A program made the translations under genes and the position numbers. Shown one piece after another: positions 47,135 to 61,517 of a DNA stretch of 64,000 nucleotides (positions are counted from its first letter, which is position 1; each line of letters begins with the position of its first letter). Source of the stretch: Neobacillus bataviensis LMG 21833. Its GTDB lineage: Bacteria; Bacillota; Bacilli; Bacillales; Cytobacillaceae. Location: assembly GCF_000307875.1 (NCBI RefSeq), contig NZ_AJLS01000118.1, positions 25,667 to 89,666 on the forward strand, in the 5' to 3' direction. The notes under the pieces were generated by a model. It was not told the DNA's origin. It saw nothing but the letters and a program-made list of their open reading frames with translations, and ran no database searches.

Positions 47135-50100
47135 ACTCCATATTAGTCATCGGATCGGGACCAATTGTCATCGGTCAGGCCGCAGAATTTGATTATGCCG
47201 GAACCCAGGCCTGTATAGCGCTAAAGGAGGAAGGCTATCGTGTCATCCTAGTAAACTCGAATCCGGCAACGATTATGACAGACACTGAGATTGCTGATGC
47301 TGTATATATCGAACCCTTAACAGTGGAGTTTGTCAGCCGGATTATTCGTAAAGAACATCCGGATGCATTAGTTGCGACGCTTGGCGGCCAAACCGGTTTG
47401 AACCTTGCTGTGGAGCTTGCAAAATCGGGAGTTTTGGAAGAATGTGAAGTTGAAATTTTAGGCACTAGGCTTGCGGCTATTAATCAGGCAGAAGACCGAG
47501 AATTATTTCGCAGCTTAATGAATGAGCTAGATGAACCCGTCCCAGATAGTGAAATTATCCATCAATTAGCGGAAGCGAAAGCCTTTGTTGAAAAAATTGG
47601 CTTCCCGGTCATTGTCCGCCCTGCCTTTACACTAGGCGGAACTGGCGGCGGAATCTGCCACAATGACGAAGAATTAGCGGAAATTATAACTAGTGGCTTA
47701 AAAAGCAGTCCAGTTCACCAATGCTTACTTGAAAAAAGCATCGCAGGCTACAAGGAAATTGAATATGAGGTAATGCGTGATGCAGCAGATAACGCGATTG
47801 TGGTTTGTAACATGGAAAACATCGACCCTGTCGGTGTTCATACAGGTGATTCCATCGTCGTCGCCCCTAGTCAAACCTTAAGCGACAGGGAATACCAGCT
47901 GCTTAGAAATGTTTCGCTTAAAATCATTCGTGCACTAGGAATTGAGGGAGGCTGTAATGTTCAGCTGGCCTTAGACCCAGATAGTTTTAACTACTATATT
48001 ATCGAAGTAAATCCTCGGGTAAGCCGGTCTTCAGCACTTGCATCGAAAGCGACGGGGTATCCAATTGCCAAACTGGCTGCCAAAATCGCTGTCGGCTTAA
48101 CACTCGATGAAATGCTTAATCCGGTCACAGGAAAAACATATGCCTGTTTTGAACCGGCACTAGATTACATCGTCACCAAAATCCCGCGCTGGCCATTTGA
48201 TAAATTTGAATCGGGAAATCGCTCACTTGGAACTCAGATGAAAGCAACAGGCGAAGTCATGGCGATAGGCCGTACCTTTGAAGAGTCGCTGCTAAAAGCA
48301 ATCCGTTCGCTTGAAGCAGGAGTACATCATTTTGAATTAAATGGGGCGGCTGATATTGACGACGAGTTGCTGGAAAAAAGAATTCAAAAAGCAGGGGATG
48401 AACGGCTCTTTTATATTGCGGAAAGCTTAAAGCGTGGGACATCGATTGAAACCATTCACCACTGGAGCAAAATTGATCTATTCTTCTTAAAGAAAATGGA
48501 GGGAATAATTGCACTTGAAAGGAAGCTTGCTGCCCGCCCGTTTGACAGTGAACTGTTAAAAGAAGCAAAACAAAAAGGCTTTTCTGATAAAAAGCTTGCC
48601 GAGCTATGGAACCTAGCAGAAGCTGAAATTTACGATTGGCGCAGGGAATTAGGCATCGGCCCTGTCTACAAAATGGTGGATACATGCGCTGCGGAATTCG
48701 AAAGTGAAACACCCTACTACTATGGTACTTACGAAGAGGAAAATGAATCGATAGTGACTGAACGGAACAGTGTCATTGTTTTAGGATCAGGTCCAATTCG
48801 AATCGGCCAGGGAATCGAGTTTGATTACGCCACTGTCCATTCGGTAAAAGCGATTAAAGAAGCCGGCTACGAGGCAATTATTATAAACAATAATCCGGAA
48901 ACCGTCTCAACTGATTTCAGTATTTCTGATAAGCTCTATTTTGAGCCGCTGACGATTGAGGACGTTATGGCTATTATTGAATTAGAAAAGCCAATTGGTG
49001 TAGTGGTTCAATTTGGCGGCCAAACAGCGATCAATCTGGCAGCTGAAATGGTTGCACGTGGCGTAAAAATATTAGGAACGAGTCTAGAGGATTTAGACCG
49101 AGCGGAAAATAGGGATAAATTTGAACAAGCACTAGAACAGCTCAATATTCCGCAGCCACTTGGTAAAACGGCCCTTTCAGTGGAAGAAGCAGTAATGATA
49201 GCTGAAGAAATCGGTTATCCGGTCCTGATTCGTCCCTCCTACGTTCTTGGCGGGCGGGCAATGGAGATTGTTTACGAGAAGGAAGAATTACTCCATTATA
49301 TGGAGCATGCAGTTAAAATCAATCCTGAACATCCCGTCTTAATTGACCGTTATTTAACAGGTAAGGAAATCGAAGTCGATGCCATCTGTGATGGTGAACA
49401 AGTACTGATCCCGGGGATTATGGAGCATATAGAAAGAGCCGGTGTCCACTCAGGGGATTCAATCGCGGTTTACCCGCCACAGTCATTGTTAGAGGAAGTA
49501 AAGGAAACACTTGTTGAATATACGGAGAAATTAGCTAAAGGCTTAAATATTATCGGGTTGTTAAATATCCAGTATGTCTTATCTGGTAATCAAATTTACG
49601 TCCTTGAAGTCAATCCGCGCTCTAGCCGAACGGTGCCGTTTTTGAGTAAAATCACCCATGTGCCAATGGCGAAGATTGCTACAAAGGCATTACTCGGATT
49701 ATCAATCACTAAACAAGGGTATCAGCCAGGGCTGGTTCCTGAAAAAAGCGGCGTTTACGTCAAGGTTCCCGTATTCTCGTTTGCCAAGTTGAAAAGTGTC
49801 GATATTACTTTGGGGCCTGAGATGAAATCAACAGGGGAAGTAATGGGCAGGGATACCACATTGGAAAAGGCACTTTATAAAGGTTTAATCGCCTCAGGTA
49901 TGAATATTCAAAGATTCGGTACGGTGTTGTTTACCGTTGCTGACAAGGATAAAAATGAAGCATTAAAGCTCGCCGAGAGATTTGCTGCCAATGGATACCG
50001 CTTAATGGCAACAAGCGGAACGGCATCCGTGCTTGAGTCTGCTGGATTAAAGGTGAAGGTTGTAGGCAAGATCGGTTCGGAAGGGCAGACGCTAATAGAT

Positions 50101-50315
50101 GTCATTCAACATGGAGAGGTTCAATTCATTATCAATACGCTCACTAAAGGAAAACAGCCGGAGAGAGATGGTTTTAGAATCCGCCGGGAAGCAGTTGAAA
50201 ATGGGGTTCCATGTTTAACTTCCTTAGATACAGCTGATGCGATTCTCAAGGTAATCGAGTCAATGAGTTTTTCCGCAGATGCAATGGGGGTGCAAAATAA
50301 GGAGGCAGTCCTGGT

Positions 50316-50319
<4 letters not shown>
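47113..50319 (+). CDS. pyrAB: carbamoyl-phosphate synthase large subunit, pyrimidine-specific
   Basis: 1068 residues with two homologous ATP-grasp halves. The first phosphorylates bicarbonate ([24 protein letters not shown] near the N-terminus, [13 protein letters not shown]), the second phosphorylates carbamate ([19 protein letters not shown] near 550, [16 protein letters not shown]). An oligomerisation domain lies between (about 400-550), and a C-terminal MGS-like allosteric domain (about 930-1060) has [19 protein letters not shown] and PRPP are the expected effectors. Its stop overlaps pyrK by four bases. Confidence 0.97.
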
Positions 50320-52711
<2,392 letters not shown>

Positions 52712-52715
<4 letters not shown>

Positions 52716-53359
52716 AACAGGAAATAGCTGAAAAATTATTAGAAATTAATGCGGTGGCGTTAAGACCGCAGGATCCATTTACTTGGACATCAGGACTTAG
52801 ATCCCCAATTTATTGTGATAATCGCTTAACCTTGTCGTTTCCTGCTGTAAGAAGAGAAATTGCCGGAGGTTTGCAAAAACTCATCCTTGAAAAGTTTTCT
52901 GAAGTGGAAGTAATTGCAGGAACGGCAACCGCGGGGATTCCGCATGCGGCCTGGGTAAGCGAGCTATTAGATTTACCGATGTGTTACGTTCGCTCGAAAG
53001 CGAAGGGACACGGAAAAGGAAATCAAATCGAAGGCAAAGTGTTAACAGGGCAAAAGGTTGTTGTGGTAGAAGATCTCATTTCAACCGGAGGCAGTGTAAT
53101 TACTGCGGTTCAAGCCCTAAAAGAAGCAGGCTGTGAAGTGCTTGGAGTTGTGTCTATTTTTACATATGGGCTTGAAAAGGGAAGACAGTTACTTAAAGAG
53201 GAAGAAATAAAAAGTTTTTCATTAACAGATTTTGCAACATTAATTGAAGTAGCCATATCAAAAGAGTATGTGAGTGTTGAAGACCAGGAAAGCTTGCTTT
53301 CATGGAGCGAAGACCCTTCACAATGGAGTAAACAGTTCGAAGATGCTGCTCTTAAATAA
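52712..53359 (+). CDS. pyrE: orotate phosphoribosyltransferase
   Basis: 215 residues. The PRPP loop [25 protein letters not shown] is at about 112-136, and the flexible loop has [17 protein letters not shown]. It joins orotate with PRPP to give OMP. ATG 52712 follows GAGAGGAG and overlaps the pyrF stop; the frame is open to 52682, which is not needed. It is the last gene of the operon and ends at a bidirectional terminator shared with rqcH. Confidence 0.96.
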
Positions 53360-53364
53360 CAAAA

Positions 53365-53402
53365 ATAGGATGTCCGAATCTTACTGGACATCCTATTTTT
53401 TT
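53365..53402. terminator. bidirectional terminator between pyrE and rqcH
   Basis: AAATAGGATGTCC pairs with GGACATCCTATTT around GAATCTTACT. A-rich on one side, T-rich on the other, so it can serve both convergent units. Confidence 0.9.
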
Positions 53403-55113
53403 ATTTCTTCTTCAATTTCAAGACTATTTCTTCATCAGGCGTTATATAAACCGTCTGCTGGTTGTCATAAATGACAAATCCCGGCTTGGCGCCACTTGGT
53501 TTCTTAACATAACGAACCTTTGTAAAATCTACAGGTACCGAACTGGAATTTCGTGCCTTACTGTAATAAGCAGCCAAAACCGCTGCCTCTTTGATTGTTT
53601 CATCAGAAGGTTCTTTACTGCGAATCACTACATGTGAGCCTGGAATATCCTTCGTATGCAGCCAAATTTCATCCCTAGCTGCCAGCTTATTGGTCAAATA
53701 ATCATTTTGTTTATTATTTTTCCCGACGATGATATCCGTGCCATCTGAAGCTATAAAATGATCCAATACAGGCTTGATATTCTGCGTCTTTTTACCGCTT
53801 CGTTTCTTCCGTTCGCGGATATACCCGCCATCAATTAGCTCTTCGCGGATCTCCTGAATATCCTTTGGTGACGCAGCAAGGACCTGCTGAAGTAAATTAT
53901 CAAAATAAACAACTTCTAAGTGAGCTTTTTCAATTTGCTCCACCACCACAGCTACCGCATTCTTTGCTTTTTGGTATTTAGAAAAATATTTTTGGGCATT
54001 TTCCGAAGGAGTTTTCCGTGGATCAAGCGGAATCACAATGGTTCCACCTAATTCATCATAATAATCGAGCACTTCGATTTCCTTCATCCCTTTTTTGGCC
54101 GAATAAAGATTGGCAGTTAACAGTTCCCCATAACGCTGAAATTGCTCTGCCCGTTCGGCTTCTTTCAATGTATCCTCAAGCTTCCTGATTTTTTTCTCGT
54201 TTTTATCTTTTTCATTACTAATGAACCGTTCTATATCATTTCCTTGCTGCTTGACTCGGTCTCGTTCTGCCTTGCCGAAATAAAAACGATCAAGCAATTC
54301 ACTAAGGGTAGGGAAAGTTTTAATCTCCCCTTGTAAATGCTCTAGTGGAAACAGGTAAAATGAGTCTTTCCCATTAGCAGAGATAATGGAAGGTGAGATA
54401 TCTCCGTCAGCAATTTTTTTTATCAAACGGATAAACGTCCCCGGTACAGTGGTGCGATTAGCTAGACCGCTTTGAAAAATAACCTCCTTCGCAAAGAGCG
54501 GCGAGGTTCCGGCAAAATGCTCTACGAGTTGGCGGTCGAGCTTCCCGCCAATAAAATCTACCGTTTTTACTACATCCTCTTCAACAGCCTCATAGGGATT
54601 GATCTTGTTTTGAGCTGGAGGAAAGATGTATGGCTGCCCAGGCAAAATCGCCCTGTGACTATTCACGGCAAAAGAGACATGCTTAATACTATCAAGAATG
54701 ACATTTCGCGTTTTATCAACTATTACGATATTGCTGTGTCGACCCATAATCTCAATAATTAATTGCTTATTACTGATATCACCAATTTCATTCCGACCCT
54801 TAATTTCAAAAATAATCATCCGATCATTTTCAACCTGATATAAATCCTCCAATATATGACCCTCAATATGCTTCCGAAGCAGCATACAAAACATTGGCGG
54901 TTCACTTGGATTATCATAGGATTCGTTTGTGAGCTGCACTCGCGCATAACTTGGGTGGGCTGATAACAGCAGCTTTTGATTCACTCCGTTTGCCCGGATT
55001 GTAAGAATTACTTCATTTTTATATGGCTGATGAACTTTGTTAATCCGGCCGCCCTTTAAGGAACGGACAAGCTCATCGACCATTGCCTTTGTAAATAAAC
55101 CATCAAATGACAT
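53401..55113 (-). CDS. rqcH: ribosome quality control protein RqcH (fibronectin-binding-like)
   Basis: 570 residues, near the 572 of B. subtilis YloA. NFACT-N domain at the start ([40 protein letters not shown]), two helix-hairpin-helix repeats (about 180-270), a long coiled coil (about 280-440), and an NFACT-R domain with [19 protein letters not shown] and [18 protein letters not shown]. It binds obstructed 50S subunits with peptidyl-tRNA and adds C-terminal alanine tails. ATG 55113 gives the family N-terminus; the frame is open to 55239. It is divergent from yloB and convergent with pyrE. Confidence 0.95.
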   Translation of the reverse strand: MSFDGLFTKAMVDELVRSLKGGRINKVHQPYKNEVILTIRANGVNQKLLLSAHPSYARVQLTNESYDNPSEPPMFCMLLRKHIEGHILEDLYQVENDRMIIFEIKGRNEIGDISNKQLIIEIMGRHSNIVIVDKTRNVILDSIKHVSFAVNSHRAILPGQPYIFPPAQNKINPYEAVEEDVVKTVDFIGGKLDRQLVEHFAGTSPLFAKEVIFQSGLANRTTVPGTFIRLIKKIADGDISPSIISANGKDSFYLFPLEHLQGEIKTFPTLSELLDRFYFGKAERDRVKQQGNDIERFISNEKDKNEKKIRKLEDTLKEAERAEQFQRYGELLTANLYSAKKGMKEIEVLDYYDELGGTIVIPLDPRKTPSENAQKYFSKYQKAKNAVAVVVEQIEKAHLEVVYFDNLLQQVLAASPKDIQEIREELIDGGYIRERKKRSGKKTQNIKPVLDHFIASDGTDIIVGKNNKQNDYLTNKLAARDEIWLHTKDIPGSHVVIRSKEPSDETIKEAAVLAAYYSKARNSSSVPVDFTKVRYVKKPSGAKPGFVIYDNQQTVYITPDEEIVLKLKKK

Positions 55114-55276
55114 CGAAAACATCCTTTTCTTCAAACATATACATTCATTATATCCTACAATTTTAAAATCTGTCTTAATTTCCCCTTCAAGACACTTTCC
55201 GATAGCATTTTTTTGGACGACCCTGAATAAGCTTTCCATAGGGTAAGTCTATTAAAGGGGGAAGTGAGATGGTCGG

Positions 55277-57955
55277 ATGAAATTCCATGAAATGAAGATA
55301 GATCAAGTAGAAAAGGCCTTAGAAACCGACTTTTCTTCTGGATTATCACAGGAAGAAGTAAAGGAACGAATCAAACAGCATGGACTAAATGAATTAAAAG
55401 AGGGAGAAAAGCAATCCGCTTTACTCTTATTTTTTAGTCAATTTAAAGATTTCATGGTCTTAGTGCTCCTTGCCGCAACGCTAATATCCGGGTTGCTCGG
55501 CGAATATATTGATGCGATTGCGATTATCGCGATTGTCATTATTAACGGCTGTCTTGGTTTTTACCAGGAAAGGAGAGCAGAGAAATCACTGCAGGCATTG
55601 AAGGAATTATCGGCACCGCAGGTTTCGGTACTTCGGGATGGTAAATGGCTTAAAATCCCTTCGAAGGACATTGTTATTGGGGATATTTTAAAGTTTACCA
55701 GTGGTGATCGCATTGGTGCTGATGTTCGGATTATTGAATCGAAAAGTTTAGAAATCGAAGAATCTGCTTTAACGGGTGAATCTGTTCCGGTATCTAAACA
55801 TATTGATAGTTTAACTAATCCTAACCCTGGAATTGGTGATATGGAAAATATCGCCTTCATGGGGACGATGATTACGAGGGGCAGCGGGCTGGGTGTTGTT
55901 ATTGCCACCGGGATGAAAACGGCAATGGGACAAATTGCCGATTTACTCCAAAATGCCGAATCCCAAGAAACACCATTGCAGAGGCGTTTAGAGCAGTTGG
56001 GAAAAATACTAATTACTGTTGCCTTGTTGCTGACCGTCTTAGTAGTAGTTGTTGGTATTTTACGGGGACACGAATTATATGAGATGTTCTTAGCCGGTGT
56101 TTCTCTTGCTGTTGCTGCCATACCTGAAGGACTCCCTGCGATTGTGACTGTGGCCTTATCCCTTGGTGTTCAGAAAATGATTAGGCAAAATGCGATTGTT
56201 AGAAAGCTTCCGGCAGTGGAAACACTTGGCTGTGCCTCGGTTATATGTTCTGATAAAACAGGGACGATGACACAAAACAAAATGACCGTAACGCACCTGT
56301 GGAGCGGTGGTCATACATGGACAGTCGATGGGGTTGGCTACCAGCCGAAGGGGAATTTTTACCGGAATGAATGTCCGGTACTTCCAAAAGATGAAAAGTC
56401 ATTGCAGCAAATGTTGATATTTGGGATGTTATGTAATCATTCTGAATTGATTTTAAAGGATGAAGATTACATCCTTGATGGCGACCCAACGGAAGGTGCA
56501 CTGCTGGTTAGTGCGATGAAGGCGGGTTTTAATCGCCAGAAATTATTAGACGAGTTTACGGTTATTAATGAATTTCCCTTTGATTCTGCCAGAAAAATGA
56601 TGAGTATCCATGTTAAAGACAAGCAGGGCCGGCATTTTATCGTAACAAAAGGGGCCCCTGACGTCGTTTTAGGTATTTGTGAATCAATCCTTTGGGATGA
56701 GCGAACACAATTTTTAAATAAAGAAACACATGAAAAAGTTCAAGAGTCAATAAACAGTCTTGCTTCACAGGCGCTGCGTACGATTGCAATAGCCTTTAAG
56801 CCAATCCCGGCGAACACGGTCATCCTTAGTGAGCAGGAGGCAGAAAAAAAATTAACCTTTATTGGTGTCCAAGGTATGATTGATCCGCCAAGACCTGAAG
56901 TAAAGGCGGCTGTAAAAGAATGTAAGGAAGCCGGGATTAAAACAGTCATGATTACCGGTGATCACATCATTACAGCGAAAGCAATCGCTTCCCAGCTTGG
57001 AATTTTAACGAGAAAAAGCAAGGTGCTGGATGGCAAAGCATTATCAGGCATGTCAGTGGAGGAACTTGAAGAGGTTGTCGATGATGTTTCCGTCTTCGCA
57101 AGGGTTTCACCTGAACATAAGTTAAAAATAGTTAGGGCATTGCAAAATAGAGGTCATATTGTGGCGATGACAGGTGATGGGGTAAATGATGCCCCGGCTA
57201 TCAAAGCAGCAGATATCGGTGTGGCAATGGGGATAACCGGAACAGATGTCGCTAAAGAAGCATCGGCACTAGTGTTGTTAGACGATAATTTTGCGACAAT
57301 AAAGGCGGCTATAAAAGAAGGCAGGAACATCTATGAAAATATCCGTAAATTCGTCCGCTATTTGCTGGCTTCTAATGTGGGTGAAATATTGGTGATGTTA
57401 TTTGCGATGCTGCTAGCTCTACCGCTTCCGCTCGTACCAATCCAAATCCTATGGGTTAATTTGGTGACGGACGGGTTGCCGGCAATGGCACTTGGCCTCG
57501 ATCGCCCCGAAGAAAATGTGATGAAGCGGGGGCCGCGCAGCCCAAGTGAAGGCGTTTTTTCACGCGGATTAGGCTGGAAGGTAGTATCTCGCGGATTCCT
57601 AATCGGTATTGTGACATTATTAGCCTTCATCATTGTGTACCATAACGACCAATCGCAATTGCCATATGCGCAAACTGTTGCCTTCGCGACACTTGTCATG
57701 GCACAGCTGATCCATGTGTTTGATTGCCGGAGTGAAAAATCGGTACTGTCGCGAAACCCATTTGGGAATAAATATCTTGTGTGGGCGGTAATCTCTTCGC
57801 TGGCGTTAATGTTAGCGGTAATCTATTATCCGCCATTACAGCCTATTTTCCATACGCTGCCAATTACAGGGAAAGATTGGCTGTTAATTATTGGCCTATC
57901 CTCGATTCCAACTTTTTTACTAGCCGGATCATTTTTGTTAAGAAAAACAAAATAA
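55277..57955 (+). CDS. yloB: calcium-translocating P-type ATPase YloB
   Basis: 892 residues, type IIA P-type ATPase. N-terminal cation ATPase domain, TGES in the A domain (166-169), PEGLPA in membrane segment 4 (283-288), phosphorylation site CSDKTGT (D326), nucleotide domain with KGAPDVVL, and the hinge MTGDGVNDAPAIKAADIGVAMG; about ten membrane segments. B. subtilis YloB is a Ca2+ pump linked to sporulation. Calcium specificity is inferred from family. It starts 163 bases from rqcH on the other strand and has its own terminator. Confidence 0.94.
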   Translation: MKFHEMKIDQVEKALETDFSSGLSQEEVKERIKQHGLNELKEGEKQSALLLFFSQFKDFMVLVLLAATLISGLLGEYIDAIAIIAIVIINGCLGFYQERRAEKSLQALKELSAPQVSVLRDGKWLKIPSKDIVIGDILKFTSGDRIGADVRIIESKSLEIEESALTGESVPVSKHIDSLTNPNPGIGDMENIAFMGTMITRGSGLGVVIATGMKTAMGQIADLLQNAESQETPLQRRLEQLGKILITVALLLTVLVVVVGILRGHELYEMFLAGVSLAVAAIPEGLPAIVTVALSLGVQKMIRQNAIVRKLPAVETLGCASVICSDKTGTMTQNKMTVTHLWSGGHTWTVDGVGYQPKGNFYRNECPVLPKDEKSLQQMLIFGMLCNHSELILKDEDYILDGDPTEGALLVSAMKAGFNRQKLLDEFTVINEFPFDSARKMMSIHVKDKQGRHFIVTKGAPDVVLGICESILWDERTQFLNKETHEKVQESINSLASQALRTIAIAFKPIPANTVILSEQEAEKKLTFIGVQGMIDPPRPEVKAAVKECKEAGIKTVMITGDHIITAKAIASQLGILTRKSKVLDGKALSGMSVEELEEVVDDVSVFARVSPEHKLKIVRALQNRGHIVAMTGDGVNDAPAIKAADIGVAMGITGTDVAKEASALVLLDDNFATIKAAIKEGRNIYENIRKFVRYLLASNVGEILVMLFAMLLALPLPLVPIQILWVNLVTDGLPAMALGLDRPEENVMKRGPRSPSEGVFSRGLGWKVVSRGFLIGIVTLLAFIIVYHNDQSQLPYAQTVAFATLVMAQLIHVFDCRSEKSVLSRNPFGNKYLVWAVISSLALMLAVIYYPPLQPIFHTLPITGKDWLLIIGLSSIPTFLLAGSFLLRKTK

Positions 57956-57971
57956 AGTGTGTTATAATCCA

Positions 57972-58007
57972 AAAGGTAATAGAATCCATTCTATTACCTT
58001 TTTTAAG
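57972..58007 (+). terminator. terminator after yloB
   Basis: AAAGGTAATAGAA pairs with TTCTATTACCTTT around TCCA, then TTT. Perfect stem. Confidence 0.92.
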
Positions 58008-58051
58008 TACATAGAAAGCCGATCATCTTTCAAAGATTGGATGTGCACGTG

Positions 58052-58927
58052 ATGGTTATAAGTATGACAGGCTTTGGCAGAGGTAAGGCTGTTTCAGGCT
58101 CCTTCAGTGTGAACGTAGAAGTTAAAACAGTCAATCACCGCTTTTCTGAAATGAATATTCGCATGCCAAGACAATTGTTAAAAATAGAAGATAAAATAAA
58201 AAAGAAACTAAACGAGTATATTCGCCGCGGGCGGGTAGAGGTTTATGTGAGTGTTGAAGGTGAAGGTGTCGTTACCCGTAAAGTTCACGTTGATTGGAAG
58301 CTGATTGAGGAATACTATCAGTTTATCGAACAGGCACGAAATAAATATGGGATAGAAGAAACGATTACCCTAAAGGATTTGCTTAATCGGACAGACCTTT
58401 TACATATTGAGGAAAGAGAAGAGGGCAATGAAGAAATTGAATCTTTAGTTCTTTCCGCCGTTGAAGAAGCAGTGATTTTACTAAAACAAATGCGGACGGC
58501 TGAAGGGGAGGAAATAAAAAAGGATTTGCTTGCGATTACTTCCCAATTGGAAGCAAATATATTTGATCTTCAAAAATATGCTCCGCTCGTCGTGCAATCA
58601 TTTAAAGAGCGCTTAACGAAAAGGATGAATGAGTTTGTCAATGGGCAATTGGATGAAACACGTATTTTAACAGAAATAGCTATTTTTGCTGATAAAGCGG
58701 ATATTAATGAAGAAATTACCCGGCTGAAAAGTCATATTCAACAATTCCTCCAAACTTTACAAGATCAGGAGCCTATTGGCAGAAAGCTCGATTTTATCGT
58801 TCAGGAAATGAATAGGGAAGCAAATACAATTGGATCAAAAGCAAATGACTCCAAAATAGCCAAAAAGGTAGTCGAGATAAAAAGTTTACTTGAAAAGCTA
58901 AAGGAACAGGTTCAGAATATCGAATAG
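58052..58927 (+). CDS. yloC: YicC/YloC family endoribonuclease
   Basis: 291 residues, the length of B. subtilis YloC. SMTGFGRGKA at the start, VEVKTVNHRFSEMNIRMPR, a central coiled-coil arm, and the C-terminal KLDFIVQEMNREANTIGSKANDSKI (DUF1732), all typical of the family, which includes an endoribonuclease involved in RNA turnover. ATG 58052 is chosen by family match; the ribosome binding site is weak and GTG/TTG codons upstream to 58037 or ATG 58064 are possible. Confidence 0.9.
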   Translation: MVISMTGFGRGKAVSGSFSVNVEVKTVNHRFSEMNIRMPRQLLKIEDKIKKKLNEYIRRGRVEVYVSVEGEGVVTRKVHVDWKLIEEYYQFIEQARNKYGIEETITLKDLLNRTDLLHIEEREEGNEEIESLVLSAVEEAVILLKQMRTAEGEEIKKDLLAITSQLEANIFDLQKYAPLVVQSFKERLTKRMNEFVNGQLDETRILTEIAIFADKADINEEITRLKSHIQQFLQTLQDQEPIGRKLDFIVQEMNREANTIGSKANDSKIAKKVVEIKSLLEKLKEQVQNIE

Positions 58928-58988
58928 GGCTTGTTTAGAAACTGTATAACACGGTCAAAATATATTACTGATGATTGGATGAATAACC

Positions 58989-59252
58989 ATGTCGATTAAA
59001 TTAATTAATATTGGATTTGGAAATATCGTTTCTGCCAATCGTATAATTTCCATTGTCAGCCCAGAATCTGCTCCAATAAAAAGAATCATCCAAGATGCCC
59101 GTGATCGGGGGTCGTTAATAGATGCTACATACGGAAGACGGACACGCGCGGTAATTGTCATGGATAGCGATCATGTTATTCTATCAGCTGTACAGCCTGA
59201 AACGGTGGCACATCGCCTAACGGATCGTGATGAAACTATTTATGAAGGGTAG
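58989..59252 (+). CDS. remA: biofilm matrix regulator RemA (YlzA, DUF370)
   Basis: 87 residues: [32 protein letters not shown] and [22 protein letters not shown] match the RemA/DUF370 family. RemA binds DNA as an oligomer and activates matrix genes and osmoprotection genes in B. subtilis. No clear ribosome binding site is seen (ATGATTGGATGAATAACC region). It sits in the conserved order yloC-remA-gmk, 10 bases before gmk. Confidence 0.95.
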   Translation: MSIKLINIGFGNIVSANRIISIVSPESAPIKRIIQDARDRGSLIDATYGRRTRAVIVMDSDHVILSAVQPETVAHRLTDRDETIYEG

Positions 59253-59262
59253 GATAAATTGA

Positions 59263-59877
<615 letters not shown>

Positions 59878-59878
59878 T

Positions 59879-60094
59879 ATGTTATATCCATCTATCGACT
59901 CATTGCTTGAAAAAATTGATTCTAAATACTCGCTTGTCTCTGTTGCAGCGAAGCGCGCTCGCGTGATGTCGCAAATAAAAGACGAGAGATTGCCGAAATA
60001 CGTTTCCTATAAATACGTTGGGAAGGCGTTGGAGGAAATTTATAGCGGCGAGCTTACCTATCGAATTTCTAAAGCAGATCTTAATGCTGACTAA
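59879..60094 (+). CDS. rpoZ: RNA polymerase omega subunit
   Basis: 71 residues: [30 protein letters not shown] (the KYSLV...AAKRAR core) and [15 protein letters not shown]. Omega helps fold and assemble the beta' subunit. ATG 59879 follows GGAGGTTG; the frame runs back to 59837 in gmk. A terminator follows at 60130. Confidence 0.95.
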   Translation: MLYPSIDSLLEKIDSKYSLVSVAAKRARVMSQIKDERLPKYVSYKYVGKALEEIYSGELTYRISKADLNAD

Positions 60095-60129
60095 ACATGA
60101 TGAATTGTATTAAATGTACAAAATGAAAG

Positions 60130-60172
60130 AAGGACTGACAAAAGGAAAACTCCGACATGTCAGCCTTTTTTA
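60130..60172 (+). terminator. terminator after rpoZ
   Basis: AAGGACTGACA pairs with TGTCAGCCTT (one mismatch), then TTTTT. Confidence 0.85.
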
Positions 60173-60293
60173 TTTGCTTATACGTAATCCACCGATTATT
60201 GTCGATTTTAGGTAGGAAAGAGATGAAAAATTGACTGCTTTCTAGCATAATAAGAAGAAAGATCATGTGGACAAGAAGTGAGGGATTTAGGCA

Positions 60294-61517
60294 ATGATAT
60301 TTGATAAAAAGATTTTATTATGCGTTACAGGTGGAATTGCTGTCTATAAAGCAGCAGCTTTAACAAGTAAACTTGTTCAAGCTGGAGCACAAGTTAAGGT
60401 GATTTTGAGTGAATCCGCAGAAAAATTTGTTTCCCCATTAACCTTTCAGGCATTATCCCGCCATGAAGTATTTACTGATACTTTTGATGAAAAAAATCCG
60501 CAAGTGATTGCCCATATTGATTTGGCCGATTGGGCAGATTTAATTCTTGTTGCCCCGGCAACTGCCAATACAATTGCTAAGCTCGCAGGCGGAATTGCCG
60601 ATAATATGATTACGACAACACTCCTTGCTGCAACTGCACCTGTGTGGATTGCCCCTGCAATGAATGTACATATGTACGATCATCCTGCTGTGAAAAATAA
60701 CCTCGCTATTTTGGCTGGGTATGGATATCAATTCATCGAACCTAGCGAAGGGTATCTGGCCTGCGGCTATGTGGGCAAAGGACGATTAGAGGAGCCAGAA
60801 AAAATAGTAGAGTTAATCCGAGCATTTTTTGTTAATGATGAACGAAAACAGTTAACAGGGAAGACAGTGGTCGTTACCGCTGGGCCTACTCGGGAAAAAA
60901 TTGATCCCGTTAGATTTATTTCCAATCATTCAACCGGAAAAATGGGATATGCTCTTGCAGAAGAGGCGAAAAAACAAGGTGCCCATGTGGTCTTAGTTAC
61001 AGGCCCTGTTCAAATAGCTGCACCTGGTGGTGTGGAACTTGTAAAGGTTGAAAGTGCCGAGGAAATGTTTAATGTGGTCATGGAATGGTATGACAAAGCA
61101 GATGTAGTCATAAAAACCGCAGCTGTCGCTGACTACCGCCCAAAAATCAGCTATGATCATAAGGTGAAAAAGCAGGCAGGTGACGCAACAATTGAACTTG
61201 TGAGAACAAAGGATATTTTGTTCGAGCTGGGGCAAAGAAAAAAGGGTCAGGTACTTGTAGGGTTTGCCGCAGAAACAGAAAATCTGGAAGAATACGCTAG
61301 AAAAAAATTAACAAAGAAAAATGCTGATATCATTGTTGCTAATAATGTGAAATCAGCAGGTGCAGGTTTTGGAACCGATACAAATATAGTCACTCTTTTT
61401 AAGCGTTCTGGAACGGTGACAGAGTTGCCGATTATGTCAAAAATCGATGTTGCGAAAAGAATTATCGAAGAAATTACTTCACTTTTGAAGGATATGGGTG
61501 GAAATGGAAATAGCTAG
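60294..61517 (+). CDS. coaBC: bifunctional phosphopantothenoylcysteine decarboxylase/synthetase
   Basis: 407 residues. The N-terminal flavin CoaC domain has LLCVTGGIAVYKAA, VAPATANTIAKLAGGIADN, PAMNVHMYDHP and the active Cys in GYLACGYVGKGRL (about 150-162). The C-terminal CoaB domain has VVVTAGPTREKIDPVRFISNHSTGKMGYALA and KKKGQVLVGFAAET. It makes 4'-phosphopantetheine from phosphopantothenate in coenzyme A synthesis. It overlaps priA by 14-20 bases. Confidence 0.96.
   Translation: MIFDKKILLCVTGGIAVYKAAALTSKLVQAGAQVKVILSESAEKFVSPLTFQALSRHEVFTDTFDEKNPQVIAHIDLADWADLILVAPATANTIAKLAGGIADNMITTTLLAATAPVWIAPAMNVHMYDHPAVKNNLAILAGYGYQFIEPSEGYLACGYVGKGRLEEPEKIVELIRAFFVNDERKQLTGKTVVVTAGPTREKIDPVRFISNHSTGKMGYALAEEAKKQGAHVVLVTGPVQIAAPGGVELVKVESAEEMFNVVMEWYDKADVVIKTAAVADYRPKISYDHKVKKQAGDATIELVRTKDILFELGQRKKGQVLVGFAAETENLEEYARKKLTKKNADIIVANNVKSAGAGFGTDTNIVTLFKRSGTVTELPIMSKIDVAKRIIEEITSLLKDMGGNGNS

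Noticed and set aside
48257..48712. 151-codon frame on the - strand within pyrAB
   Set aside because: Antisense to a strongly conserved gene; Cys/Gln/His-rich product with no domain or ribosome binding site.
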